Assembly (NCBI RefSeq): GCF_024112395.2
Contig: NZ_CP078013.2
Location: 930,001-994,000 of the forward strand
Reading direction: 5' to 3'
Length of the DNA: 64,000 bases
Source: Pseudomonas pergaminensis
Lineage (GTDB): Bacteria; Pseudomonadota; Gammaproteobacteria; Pseudomonadales; Pseudomonadaceae
Of this stretch, positions 26,730 through 34,975 are shown one piece after another. A program made the translations under genes and the position numbers. Each line of letters starts with the position of its first letter. The first letter of the stretch is position 1. The notes under the pieces were generated by a model, which had not been told where the DNA came from, made no database searches, and saw only the letters and a list, made by a program, of their open reading frames with translations.

Positions 26730-27893
26730 TCAGACGTAGAACGATTTCAGTGGCGGAAAGCCATTGAACTCTACCGCGCTGTAGCTGGTGGTGTAGGCAC
26801 CGGTCGACAACCAGTACAAGCGGTCACCAATCGCCAGGTTCAGCGGCAGGCCGTACTTGTAGTTCTCGTACATGATGTCGGCGCTGTCGCAGGTCGGGCC
26901 GGCGATGACCACTTCTTCCATCTCGCCTTTCTTCTCGGTCCAGATCGGGAACTTGATGGCTTCGTCCATGGTTTCGATCAGGCCGGAGAACTTGCCCACA
27001 TCCGTGTACACCCAACGCTCGACGGCGGTACGGGATTTACGCGCCACCAGCACCACTTCGCTGACCAGGATACCGGCGTTGGCAATCAACGAACGGCCCG
27101 GCTCCAGGATGATTTCCGGCAGGTCGTCGCCGAAATCTTCCTTGAGGAAGCGGATGATTTCTTCAGCGTAGGTTTCCAGGCTGTTGGTGCGGGTGATGTA
27201 GTTGGCCGGGAAGCCGCCACCCATGTTGATCAGCTTGAGGTGAATGCCGTCTTCTTCCTTCAGGCGCTCGAAGATCACTTTGACCTTGGCGATCGCCGCG
27301 TCCCACACGCTGATGTCGCGCTGCTGCGAGCCCACGTGGAACGAGATGCCGTACGGCACCAGGCCCAGGTCACGGGCGAGGATCAGCAGGTCCATGGCCA
27401 TGTCGGTCTGGCAGCCGAATTTGCGCGACAAAGGCCAGTCAGCCGTGGTCGAGCCTTCGGTGAGGATACGCACATACACTTTCGAACCCGGCGCGGCCTT
27501 GGCGATGTTGCGCAAGTCGGCTTCGGAGTCGGTGGAGAACAGGCGCACGCCCTTCTCGTAGAAGTAGCGGATGTCCTTGGATTTCTTGATGGTGTTACCG
27601 TAGCTGATACGGTCGGCGCTGACGCCACGGTCCATGACCTTGTCCAGCTCGTAGATCGAGGCGATGTCGAAGCTCGACCCCTTGTCTTTCAACAGGTCGA
27701 TGATCTCGACAGCTGGGTTGGCCTTGACTGCGTAATAGACCTTGGCGAATTCGAAACCGGCGCGCAGGTCATCGTAGGCCTGGCTGATCATCGCGGTGTC
27801 GATCACCACGAACGGGGTTTCTTGCTTGTCGGCGAACGCCTTCATTTTGTCAAAAGTGGCGCGCGCGAAATAATCTTCGACGTTGATCGACAT
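26730..27893 (-). CDS. speC: Ornithine decarboxylase (alanine-racemase-fold type)
   Basis: A 387-residue PLP enzyme of fold type III converting ornithine to putrescine. Its length and sequence match the short bacterial/eukaryotic-like ODC, not the long E. coli SpeC. PLP Lys57 (YYAVKANP), the glycine loop INMGGGFPANY, EPGRSLIANAG and the active-site Cys335 (AGPTCDSADIMY) are present. The start at 27893 (MSINVEDYF) follows TAGGAG about 9 nt upstream. Upstream lies an unusual region with a nested inverted repeat and a candidate small RNA, so its own promoter is not obvious. Confidence 0.94.
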   Translation of the reverse strand: MSINVEDYFARATFDKMKAFADKQETPFVVIDTAMISQAYDDLRAGFEFAKVYYAVKANPAVEIIDLLKDKGSSFDIASIYELDKVMDRGVSADRISYGNTIKKSKDIRYFYEKGVRLFSTDSEADLRNIAKAAPGSKVYVRILTEGSTTADWPLSRKFGCQTDMAMDLLILARDLGLVPYGISFHVGSQQRDISVWDAAIAKVKVIFERLKEEDGIHLKLINMGGGFPANYITRTNSLETYAEEIIRFLKEDFGDDLPEIILEPGRSLIANAGILVSEVVLVARKSRTAVERWVYTDVGKFSGLIETMDEAIKFPIWTEKKGEMEEVVIAGPTCDSADIMYENYKYGLPLNLAIGDRLYWLSTGAYTTSYSAVEFNGFPPLKSFYV

Positions 27894-27935
27894 GCTGGGA
27901 ACTCCTAAGGGCAAACTAATTTGATCAATGGGTGC

Positions 27936-28203
27936 GAGGGTGTGTCATCAATGAATTCGCGAGTGCGTTGCGCCTGAGCGCGTGCCAGGCAAGGCGCAGG
28001 CCGCAGCTAATGGCTATTCCCTTCGCAAGGCCTGCAACGCAGCATGGCGCGCGCTCAGGCACAACCCGAAGGGCCGGGCCTGCTTTTGCGCAGGGCTGCG
28101 TTACTCGGACCTCATTTGGAACAACCAAACTTCGGTCCTCATGCCTTGCCCTGCGCAAAAGCAGGCGCCGGCGCACTCGTGAATTCATTGATGACACACC
28201 CTC
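27936..28203. repeat. 268-bp nested inverted-repeat element upstream of speC
   Basis: The outer arms, 27936-27967 and 28172-28203, are inverted repeats of 32 bp with one mismatch. Inside are two further pairs: GCCTGAGCGCG at about 27972 with its complement at about 28050, and the 19-bp arms gcctgcttttgcgcagggc (28077) and its complement (28147). The whole unit can fold as a closed cloverleaf-like structure. No ORF of note and no clear target-site duplication are seen. It resembles a non-autonomous (MITE-like) element or one of the longer intergenic repeats of P. fluorescens. Confidence 0.8.
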
Positions 28204-28263
28204 CTGAACGTCCTCCGTATCCCCACTTTGGTTCGCCTACTTCCCAAGGCATGTCGCCGAAAG

Positions 28264-28355
28264 CAAAAAGGCCATGGGAATAACCGCTTCCCTTGGCCTT
28301 GCTGTCTCGTCGTCAGTACTTGAGCCGGATGGATCGTTTCCAGCATGGACGTTCG
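28264..28355 (-). ncRNA. Candidate small RNA (about 90 nt) between the OpuC-like ATPase gene and speC
   Basis: On the minus strand a sigma-70-like promoter (TTGATC, 17 nt, TAAAGT; 28390-28362) is followed about 60 nt past the predicted start by a strong intrinsic terminator (stem 28300-28268, then TTTTTGCTTT). No ORF with a ribosome site lies between. The unit could be a free-standing sRNA or a terminated leader ahead of speC. I could not assign it to a named Pseudomonas sRNA. Confidence 0.6.
28268..28300 (-). terminator. Rho-independent terminator of the candidate small RNA
   Basis: A 13-bp stem (arms aaggccatgggaa and ttcccttggcctt, one mismatch) with a 7-nt loop is followed on the minus strand by a U-rich tail. 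It is more than 330 bp past the ATPase stop, so it is more likely to serve the nearby promoter than the transporter operon. Confidence 0.8.
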
Positions 28356-28361
28356 GCGCGA

Positions 28362-28390
28362 ACTTTAGGACGTGAGGGGCCATAGATCAA
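28362..28390 (-). promoter_or_regulatory. Sigma-70-type promoter of the candidate small RNA
   Basis: On the minus strand, -35 TTGATC (28390-28385) and -10 TAAAGT (28367-28362) are separated by exactly 17 nt. The predicted start is near 28355. Confidence 0.6.
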
Positions 28391-28521
28391 CTAAAAATGT
28401 CGCGTTTTTGCACGCGTTCGTCGCGGAGCCACGTGCAGCTACTTATGTAACCGACAGGTGTGACGGAATGATGTTCCCCGGATGGGGCAATTTGAGGTGT
28501 TTCAGGCACTGTGAAGATCCA

Positions 28522-28613
28522 ATGTGGGAGCGGGCTTGCTCGCGAATGCGGTGTATCAGCCAATGCATCCGTTGGCTGACACTCCGCCTTCGCGAGCAAG
28601 CCCGCTCCCACAT
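28522..28613. repeat. REPIN of the gtgggagcgggcttgctcgc class
   Basis: Same arms as 8021-8111, in inverted pair with an internal imperfect stem. It lies 20 bp beyond the stop of the transporter ATPase gene. Between it and the sRNA promoter (28391-28521) I see nothing else assignable. Confidence 0.9.
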
Positions 28614-28633
28614 GTTGAACGCGGCGCGTCAGG

Positions 28634-29791
28634 TCATGCGAGCGCCGTCTCGGCAGGGGAGACGATGCTGGTCTTGCCCCCACGCGACTTACCAGAGCTC
28701 AGGTACTCGGCAATCGACTCCTGGGTCACTTCCCCGAGGAACACCCGCTCCGCATCCATCACCGGCAACCACGAGCGGTTGAACTCGTACATGCGCGACA
28801 GCAGGATGCGCAAATGCTCGTCGTACGCCGCCGTGGCGTTGAACTGGCGCAGATACTGGCCGCAGGTGCCGGTCTGACGGTGCAGGTCGCGACGTCGTAC
28901 ATACCCCAGCGCCTTGTTCTCGGAACAGGTGACCACCACGTAGCGGCGGTCGGTTTCGTCCATCAGTTCCAGGGCATCGGCCACCGGGGTCTCCGGGCTC
29001 ACCGACGGGGCGTTGTCTGCCGCGTCTTCGGCTTTCACCAGCAGCAGGCGCTTGAGGGTGCTGTCCTGGCCCACGAAATTGCTGACGAACTCGTCGGCCG
29101 GGTGCGCCAGCAGGGTGTCCGGATGGTCGATCTGCAGCAGCTTGCCGGCGCGGAAGATGGCGATCTTGTCACCCAGCTTGATGGCTTCGTCGATGTCGTG
29201 GCTGACCATGATCACGGTCTTGTTCAGTGCGCGTTGCATCTCGAAGAATTCGTTCTGGATCATCTCGCGGTTGATCGGGTCGACCGCGCCGAACGGTTCG
29301 TCCATCAGCAGCAACGGCGCATCGGCCGCCAGTGCACGGATCACGCCGATACGCTGTTGCTGGCCACCGGACAGCTCACGCGGGTAGCGATGCAGGTACT
29401 GCTTGGGCTCCAGCTTGATCATGCTCATCAACTCGCGGGCGCGGTCATGGCATTTCTGTTTGTCCCAGCCAAGCAGCTTGGGCACCACCACGATGTTTTC
29501 CTCGATGGTCATGTTGGGGAACAGGCCGATCTGCTGGATCACGTAGCCGATGTTGCGACGCAGGGTCACTTCATCGAGGTCGGTGGTGTCTTCGCCGTTG
29601 ATCAGGATCTTGCCCGAGGTGGGCTTGATCAGGCGGTTGATCATCTTCAGCGTGGTGCTCTTGCCGCAGCCCGACGGGCCGAGGAATACGCAAATCTCGC
29701 CTTCGTTGACGGTCAGGCTTACGTCGTTCACGGCAGAGACAGTCTTGCCGTTGCTTTGAAAAGTCTTGGTCAGGTTTTGAAGTTCGATCAT
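28634..29791 (-). CDS. Quaternary-amine (betaine/choline/carnitine) ABC transporter ATP-binding protein, OpuCA-like
   Basis: A 385-residue ATPase. Walker A (GPSGCGKST, about residue 39), the signature LSGGQQQRIGV, and Walker B LLLMDEPFGAVDP are intact. A C-terminal tandem CBS region (about 265-370; RYVVVTCSENKALGYV and RSWLPVMDAERVFLGEV) is typical of osmoprotectant importers and may sense ionic strength. The start at 29791 (MIELQNLTKTF) overlaps the stop of the upstream permease gene (ATGA); the extension to 29830 lies within that gene. It is the last gene of the four-gene operon. Confidence 0.9.
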   Translation of the reverse strand: MIELQNLTKTFQSNGKTVSAVNDVSLTVNEGEICVFLGPSGCGKSTTLKMINRLIKPTSGKILINGEDTTDLDEVTLRRNIGYVIQQIGLFPNMTIEENIVVVPKLLGWDKQKCHDRARELMSMIKLEPKQYLHRYPRELSGGQQQRIGVIRALAADAPLLLMDEPFGAVDPINREMIQNEFFEMQRALNKTVIMVSHDIDEAIKLGDKIAIFRAGKLLQIDHPDTLLAHPADEFVSNFVGQDSTLKRLLLVKAEDAADNAPSVSPETPVADALELMDETDRRYVVVTCSENKALGYVRRRDLHRQTGTCGQYLRQFNATAAYDEHLRILLSRMYEFNRSWLPVMDAERVFLGEVTQESIAEYLSSGKSRGGKTSIVSPAETALA

Positions 29792-30441
29792 TTGAGCAGT
29801 CCTTTTGGAGTCAGCGAGCGTTGCAGCCATTGCAGAAGCAGGTCGGCGAAGATGGCCAGGAGACTGACCAGCACGGCGCCAACGATCAGCATCGACATGT
29901 CGCTGCGGCTGATGGAAGCCAGAATAAGTACACCCAGGCCACCGGCGCCGATGGTGGCGGCGATGGTCATCACACCAATGTTCATCACCACGGCGGTGCG
30001 CACGCCGGCGAGGATCACTGGCACGGCGATGGGCAGTTCGACCATGCGCAGGCGCTGGCCGAAGGTCATGCCGATGCCGCGTGCGGCTTCGCGAATGCCC
30101 GGCTCGACGCCAGTGAGGGCGAGGTAGGTGTTACGCATGATCGGCAGCAGGGAGTAGAGGAACACGGCGGTGATCGCCGGCATCGGCCCCAGGCCCTGGC
30201 CAAACTTGGAATAGAACGGCAGCAGCAGGCCGAACAGCGCGATGGACGGCACGGTCAGCAACACCGTGGCGCTGGCCTGCAATGGGCCGGCGAGGGTCGG
30301 GAAGCGCGTCATCAGAATGCCCAGGGGCACACCGATAAAAATCGCCAGCAGCACGGCGATGCCGACCAGGGTGATGTGCTGCCAGGTCAAGTGCAGGACT
30401 TGGGCCCAATCAAGATGGGAAAAGGCGTTCAGGAATTCCAT
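29788..30441 (-). CDS. Osmoprotectant ABC transporter permease (short)
   Basis: A 217-residue permease with about five to six helices of BPD_transp_1 type. The EAA loop REAARGIGMTFGQRLRMVEL contacts the ATPase. The N-terminus MEFLNAFSHLDWAQVLHLT is typical of OpuCB/OpuCD. AGGAG sits about 6 nt before the ATG. It starts 11 bp after the binding-protein stop and overlaps the ATPase start. Confidence 0.9.
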   Translation of the reverse strand: MEFLNAFSHLDWAQVLHLTWQHITLVGIAVLLAIFIGVPLGILMTRFPTLAGPLQASATVLLTVPSIALFGLLLPFYSKFGQGLGPMPAITAVFLYSLLPIMRNTYLALTGVEPGIREAARGIGMTFGQRLRMVELPIAVPVILAGVRTAVVMNIGVMTIAATIGAGGLGVLILASISRSDMSMLIVGAVLVSLLAIFADLLLQWLQRSLTPKGLLK

Positions 30442-30452
30442 GTCTTCTCCTC

Positions 30453-31349
30453 TTATTGATTGATGGGATGTTGGCGCAGGAAATCGGCGGCAACAGCGGA
30501 TGGGCTTTCATGGTCGACGTCGACGCGCGCGTTCAGTTGGCGCATGGTTTCGTCGTCGAACAGTTCGGCCAGCGGTTTGAGTTCAGCCGCGAGGGTTGGA
30601 TGCTGGTCGAGGTATTCCTGGCGGATCACCGGTGCGGCGGTGTAGTCCGGGAAGTAGTGCTTGTCGTCTTCCAGCAGCTTCAATTTGAAGGCGTTCAGGC
30701 GACCGTCGGTGGTGTAGACCAAACCGGCAAACACTTGGCCGTTACGCAGGGCGGTGTAGACCAGGCCGGCGTCCATCTGCCGGGTGTTTTTGCGCGTGAG
30801 GTTCATGTCATACAGCTTGACCATGCCGCCCATGCCGTCGGAACGGTTGGCGAACTCGGTGTCCAGGGCCACCAGGCGCGTACCTTTGGTTTTCTCTGCC
30901 AGGGCTTGGGTCAGGTCGCTGATGCTATTGATCTGCGGGAACTCCTTGGCCACATTCTCGGGCAGGGCCAGGGCGTAGGTGTTGCTGAAGCGCGACGGTG
31001 AGAGCCAGACCAGGCCTTTTTTCGCATCGAGTTCTTTCACCCGAGCGTAGGACTGTTCGCTGTCGAGTTTCTCGTCGACATGGTTGTAGGCCACCAGCGA
31101 CACGCCGGTGTATTCCCAGATGAGATCCAGTTGCCCGCTCTCCTGGGCACTGCGTGCCAGGTTGCTGCCCAGGCCGCCGGTCACACGGGCGTCATAGCCC
31201 TTGGTACGCAGGTACTGGGACGTGATTTCGGCCAGCAGGGTCTGTTCGGTGAACACCCGGGCGCCGATGCGGATCACCGGTTTTTCGGCAGCTTGCGCAA
31301 TACCTGCAAGCAGCAGGACGCAGCTCAATATCAGGGTCAGTCTTTTCAT
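30453..31349 (-). CDS. Osmoprotectant ABC transporter substrate-binding protein (OpuCC/OsmF-like)
   Basis: A periplasmic binding protein of 298 residues with a signal peptide (MKRLTLILSCVLLLAGIAQA). The ProX/OpuAC fold is indicated by VIRIGARVFTEQTLLAEITSQYL, GGLGSNLARSAQESGQLDLIWEYTG and GLVYTTDGRLNAFKLKLLEDDKHYFP. Aromatic residues for cation-pi binding of a quaternary amine are expected but cannot be fixed here. The start at 31349 has AAGGAAA at about 6 nt. The longer open frame reaching 32141 runs through the upstream permease gene in another frame and is not coding. Confidence 0.9.
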   Translation of the reverse strand: MKRLTLILSCVLLLAGIAQAAEKPVIRIGARVFTEQTLLAEITSQYLRTKGYDARVTGGLGSNLARSAQESGQLDLIWEYTGVSLVAYNHVDEKLDSEQSYARVKELDAKKGLVWLSPSRFSNTYALALPENVAKEFPQINSISDLTQALAEKTKGTRLVALDTEFANRSDGMGGMVKLYDMNLTRKNTRQMDAGLVYTALRNGQVFAGLVYTTDGRLNAFKLKLLEDDKHYFPDYTAAPVIRQEYLDQHPTLAAELKPLAELFDDETMRQLNARVDVDHESPSAVAADFLRQHPINQ

Positions 31350-31369
31350 GTGATTTCCTTTGCCAAGCC

Positions 31370-32086
31370 TTAAGACGGACGCAACCCGCGTTCCAGCCAG
31401 AGGCGGCTGGCCATGGTCACCAGACCGTCGAGCAGCAATGCCAGCAACGCGGTGCACGCGGCGCCAAGCAGCAATTGCGGCTGGTTGTTCAGGGCGATGC
31501 CGGGGAAGATCAGGCTGCCCAGGCTGTTGGCGCCGATCAGGAAGGCCAGCGGGGCGGTCCCCACGTTGATCGCCAGGGCCACGCGCACACCGCCGATGAT
31601 GATCGGCACGGCGTTGGGCAATTCCACGCGAAACAGCACCTGGCGCGGCGTCATGCCGATGCCGGTGGCGGCTTCTTTCAGTGAGCCTTGAACGTTTTTG
31701 AGGCCTTCGTAGGTGTTGCGCACAATGGGCAGCAACGAGGCGAGGAACAGCGCGAAGATGGCCGGGCCGCTGCCGATGCCAAGGACGCCGAGGGCGATGG
31801 CCAGTACGGCCAGGGGAGGGACGGTGTTGCCGATGTTGAAGATCTGCATGAAGCGTTCTGCACGCCCGACCATGTTCGGTCGGCTGAGCAGGATACCGGC
31901 GGGGATGCCCACAATCAGGGCGGCCAGCATGGAGACAAGAACGAGGATCAGATGAGCTTGCAGGTAAAACAACAAATCGTCGCGGTACAGTTCGATCGTG
32001 TTGATGCCGATCCAGTGGACCAGCAGGGCCAAGAGGGCGACGACAACCGCTCCTCCTATCAGCCCTTTGCCATAGCGAATAGCCAC
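31370..32086 (-). CDS. Osmoprotectant ABC transporter permease (first gene of the operon)
   Basis: A 238-residue membrane permease of the OpuC type with helices near residues 10-30, 45-70, 85-110, 140-165 and 195-225, and EAA loop KEAATGIGMTPRQVLFRVEL. The start is taken as GTG at 32084-32086 (VAIRYGKGL) because AAGGAG lies 7 nt upstream. The ATG at 32122 would add 12 residues without a ribosome site. The operon order is permease, binding protein, permease, ATPase. Confidence 0.88.
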   Translation of the reverse strand: MAIRYGKGLIGGAVVVALLALLVHWIGINTIELYRDDLLFYLQAHLILVLVSMLAALIVGIPAGILLSRPNMVGRAERFMQIFNIGNTVPPLAVLAIALGVLGIGSGPAIFALFLASLLPIVRNTYEGLKNVQGSLKEAATGIGMTPRQVLFRVELPNAVPIIIGGVRVALAINVGTAPLAFLIGANSLGSLIFPGIALNNQPQLLLGAACTALLALLLDGLVTMASRLWLERGLRPS

Positions 32087-32417
32087 AGGCGGACTCCTTT
32101 TTTCTTTTGTCGGCGAACACATTTCCGAGCGGCAATGCCATTCCTGGCTGTCGGCGAATGAGTTCGCGAAAAGCAGCTCGCCGATACCGGCAACGCGGTA
32201 TGCGATCGAGCCATGAGCGCAGCCTCGTCAGGCTAACTTGCTGATTTATCAGCCCCTGTTCCGAGTGCGGCAGCAGGGGAGTGGACGTCTCTACCTTTTA
32301 AAAGGTTCCACACTTGGCAGCAATTAGCCACCCCCAATCGGGTGAACGGTGGTCCGGCCCCTGGGGTTTGCGCTATACTCGCCGCCCTTTTTTGACTCAC
32401 CTGCCAGGCGATTTCCC
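32087..32417. other. Divergent intergenic region between the opuC-like operon and prfC
   Basis: 331 bp with no gene. It contains a perfect 14-bp palindrome accttttaaaaggt (32293-32306), an operator candidate for the transporter operon. It also has a small stem with CCCCTG/CAGGGG arms (32253-32279) and a -10-like TATACT at 32374-32379 that probably belongs to prfC. No convincing -35 is seen for the latter. Confidence 0.5.
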
Positions 32418-34001
32418 ATGACCCACCAGGCCGCCGAAGTCGCGAAACGCCGCACTTTTGCCATTATTTCCCACCCCGATGCCGGTAAAACCACCATCAC
32501 CGAGAAGCTCTTGCTGATGGGCAAGGCAATCGCGGTGGCCGGCACGGTGAAATCCCGCAAATCCGACCGCCATGCCACCTCCGACTGGATGGAAATGGAA
32601 AAACAACGGGGTATCTCCATTACCACGTCGGTCATGCAGTTCCCGTATCGCGACCACATGGTCAACCTGCTCGATACCCCGGGCCACGAAGACTTCTCCG
32701 AAGACACCTACCGCACCCTGACCGCGGTGGACTCGGCGCTGATGGTCCTCGACGGCGGTAAAGGCGTCGAGCCCCGCACCATCGCGCTGATGGACGTGTG
32801 CCGTCTGCGTGATACGCCGATCGTCAGCTTCATCAACAAACTCGACCGCGACATCCGCGACCCCATCGAGTTGCTGGATGAAATCGAGGCCGTCCTGAAG
32901 ATCAAGGCCGCGCCGATCACCTGGCCGATCGGTTGCTATCGCGACTTCAAGGGCGTGTACCACCTGGCTGACGACTACATCATTGTCTACACCGCCGGCC
33001 ACGGTCACGAACGCACCGAAACCAAGATCATCGAGAAACTCGACTCCGACGAAGCCCGCGCCCACCTGGGTGACGAGTACGACCGCTTTGTCGATCAGCT
33101 GGAACTGGTGCAGGGCGCCTGTCATGAGTTCAACCAGCAGGAGTTCCTCGACGGCCAACTGACCCCGGTGTTCTTCGGGACCGCCCTGGGCAACTTCGGT
33201 GTCGACCATGTACTCGACGCCGTTGTCGACTGGGCGCCCAAGCCTCTGGCCCGTGTTGCCAACGAGCGCACCGTGGAACCGGTCGAAGAGAAATTCACCG
33301 GCTTCGTGTTCAAGATCCAAGCGAACATGGACCCAAAACACCGCGACCGTATCGCCTTCATGCGCATCTGCTCCGGCAAATACGAAAAAGGCATGAAGAT
33401 GCGCCACGTGCGTACCGGCAAGGACGTGCGCATCGGCGACGCCTTGACGTTCTTCTCCTCCGAGCGTGAACAACTCGAAGAAGCCTACGCCGGCGACATC
33501 ATCGGCCTGCACAACCACGGCACCATCCAGATCGGCGACACCTTCACCGAAGGCGAAGCGTTGGGCTTTACCGGTATCCCGCACTTCGCCCCGGAACTGT
33601 TCCGCCGCGTGCGCCTGCGTGACCCGCTCAAGTCCAAGCAACTGCGCCAGGGCCTGCAGCAACTGGCGGAAGAGGGCGCCACCCAGGTGTTCTTCCCCGA
33701 GCGCAGCAACGACATCATCCTCGGCGCCGTCGGCGTGCTGCAGTTCGACGTGGTCGCCAGCCGCCTTAAAGAGGAATACAAGGTCGAATGCTCCTATGAG
33801 CCAATCACCGTGTACTCCGCGCGTTGGATCGAGTGCAGCGATAAGAAGAAGTTGGAAGAGTTCTCCAACAAAGCCGTGGAAAACCTCGCGGTGGACGGCG
33901 GCGGTCACCTGACCTACCTGGCGCCGACCCGGGTCAACCTGGCGCTGATGGAAGAGCGCTGGCCAGATGTGAAATTCCGCGCGACCCGCGAGCACCACTA
34001 A
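32418..34001 (+). CDS. prfC: Peptide chain release factor 3
   Basis: A translational GTPase of 527 residues that recycles RF1/RF2 from the ribosome after termination. The G-domain motifs are P-loop HPDAGKTT, switch [14 protein letters not shown], and NKLDRD. RF3-specific N-terminal text [19 protein letters not shown] and the C-terminal [19 protein letters not shown] are present. The ATG at 32418 is chosen over the extension to 32349, which lacks homology. An intrinsic terminator follows 18 bp after the stop. Confidence 0.97.
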   Translation: MTHQAAEVAKRRTFAIISHPDAGKTTITEKLLLMGKAIAVAGTVKSRKSDRHATSDWMEMEKQRGISITTSVMQFPYRDHMVNLLDTPGHEDFSEDTYRTLTAVDSALMVLDGGKGVEPRTIALMDVCRLRDTPIVSFINKLDRDIRDPIELLDEIEAVLKIKAAPITWPIGCYRDFKGVYHLADDYIIVYTAGHGHERTETKIIEKLDSDEARAHLGDEYDRFVDQLELVQGACHEFNQQEFLDGQLTPVFFGTALGNFGVDHVLDAVVDWAPKPLARVANERTVEPVEEKFTGFVFKIQANMDPKHRDRIAFMRICSGKYEKGMKMRHVRTGKDVRIGDALTFFSSEREQLEEAYAGDIIGLHNHGTIQIGDTFTEGEALGFTGIPHFAPELFRRVRLRDPLKSKQLRQGLQQLAEEGATQVFFPERSNDIILGAVGVLQFDVVASRLKEEYKVECSYEPITVYSARWIECSDKKKLEEFSNKAVENLAVDGGGHLTYLAPTRVNLALMEERWPDVKFRATREHH

Positions 34002-34019
34002 GGTCCAAGCGGTCGATAA

Positions 34020-34050
34020 AGGGCGAAGCTGTAATGGCTTCGCCCTTTTT
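34020..34050 (+). terminator. Rho-independent terminator of prfC
   Basis: Stem agggcgaagc / gcttcgccct with a 7-nt loop, then TTTTTC. It is 18 bp downstream of the prfC stop. Confidence 0.9.
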
Positions 34051-34072
34051 CATGCTCGCCACAAGCCCAACC

Positions 34073-34100
34073 TGTAGGAGCCGGCAAGCCGGCTCCTACT
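34073..34100. repeat. REP palindrome after prfC
   Basis: Same 28-bp class as 3318 and 18343, with the last base changed. It lies just after the prfC terminator. Confidence 0.88.
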
Positions 34101-34101
34101 G

Positions 34102-34131
34102 AATTGGCGCTAACCCCGTATCCGGTCTAGC
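34102..34131 (+). repeat. Upstream block shared by the two small secreted-protein genes (copy 1)
   Basis: A 30-nt stretch starting AATTGGCGC and ending CTAGC matches 24 of 30 bases of 34426-34455. It lies 44 bp ahead of the first secreted-protein gene. It probably reflects duplication with the promoter or a shared regulatory site. Confidence 0.6.
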
Positions 34132-34174
34132 GTTCACATATTTCACCGATTCACCGACGGAATAGGAGTTCCTG

Positions 34175-34420
34175 ATGCGTTTAACTCGATGCGCCATTCA
34201 ACTGGTGCTGCTTGGCGTCTTGGGGTTGTCTGCCTCCTGGGCGTTGGCGGGTGCAGGCACCCCCCAGTGGAAGGACACTGGACCGGTCACCAAGCGCAAA
34301 CAGAACGAGGTCAACTCTGGCAGCTGGCAGCCCCAGGCCCAGCCGGCGCCGAAGGAGGATGCAGAAAACCCTTACAACGAGGGCGAAGACAGCGAAACCT
34401 ACGATGATGGCGATACCTGA
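34175..34420 (+). CDS. Small secreted acidic-tail protein 1
   Basis: An 81-residue product with a clear signal peptide (cleavage predicted after SASWALA). The mature part of about 55 residues has a basic patch (TKRKQNE) and a strongly acidic, disordered tail ending DDGDT. AGGAG lies about 7 nt before the ATG. I do not recognise a family. The next gene encodes a protein of similar size and plan, and both share an upstream block, so a tandem duplication is likely. Confidence 0.65.
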   Translation: MRLTRCAIQLVLLGVLGLSASWALAGAGTPQWKDTGPVTKRKQNEVNSGSWQPQAQPAPKEDAENPYNEGEDSETYDDGDT

Positions 34421-34425
34421 GGCGT

Positions 34426-34455
34426 AATTGGCGCAAACCCAGGATCGGAACTAGC
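34426..34455 (+). repeat. Upstream block shared by the two small secreted-protein genes (copy 2)
   Basis: Second copy of the 30-nt block, containing GGAACTAGC, which resembles an ECF-sigma -35 (GGAAC type). It ends 62 bp ahead of the second gene. Confidence 0.6.
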
Positions 34456-34517
34456 TTAATCCACAGCGACGGTCCTACGCCGCCGCACGTGATTCACTGA
34501 CTGGACGGAAATCGACC

Positions 34518-34778
34518 ATGACTATCTTTCAACGTGTAGTGCTGTTGCTGAAAGTGTTGGTGATGTTATCCCTGGGCATCTCGTCCGCATGGGCCAGTGC
34601 GGCTGTGCAGAGCCAGGCGCCGGGCTTTGTGGCGGCGAAGACGGTGCAGGCCGGTGGTTTGCAACTGGCCAAGAGCGAGTCGGAACCCGGTGACGAAGAT
34701 CAGGGCGGCTCAAAGGATGATGACGACCAGCAAGCGCCGCCAGATGACGATGACACTGAAGGTGACAGCGACACCTGA
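34518..34778 (+). CDS. Small secreted acidic-tail protein 2
   Basis: An 86-residue product with a signal peptide (cleavage predicted after GISSAWA). The mature region ends in a run of Asp-rich clusters (SKDDDDQQAPPDDDD, then SDT). Low complexity and net negative charge suggest a disordered, possibly cation-binding, periplasmic or extracellular peptide; this is inference. The Shine-Dalgarno region (CGGAAAT) is weaker than that of its neighbour. No family is recognised. Confidence 0.6.
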   Translation: MTIFQRVVLLLKVLVMLSLGISSAWASAAVQSQAPGFVAAKTVQAGGLQLAKSESEPGDEDQGGSKDDDDQQAPPDDDDTEGDSDT

Positions 34779-34810
34779 TACGTCTGGGCCCCCCTGCCTG
34801 TAATGCCCGC

Positions 34811-34842
34811 GATCGTTCCCGCGCTCTGCGTGGGAACGCATT
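34811..34842. repeat. Intergenic hairpin repeat (gatcgttccc...gggaacgca type)
   Basis: A perfect 9-bp stem (cgttcccgc/gcgtgggaacg-like arms around GCTCT). I know this sequence type as common between genes of fluorescent pseudomonads. It lies 32 bp after the second secreted-protein gene and may end its transcript. Confidence 0.65.
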
Positions 34843-34975
34843 CTTTGACGCTCCCCATTACCTTTGATTGCTGAGCCGACCTGTCAGGTTTGACAGTAGA
34901 CGGCCGGCGCTCGCCTCCTTATTTTTCAGGTGTCTTTATCCAGGGGCGGATCAATGCCTGAAACAGGAGAGCACC

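Noticed and set aside
31350..32141. N-terminal extension of the osmoprotectant binding protein in the same frame
   Set aside because: It would run through the upstream permease gene out of frame; the signal peptide and ribosome site at 31349 fix the start.
32397..33998. Open frame of 533 codons on the minus strand covering prfC
   Set aside because: Antisense shadow; RF3 on the plus strand is unambiguous.
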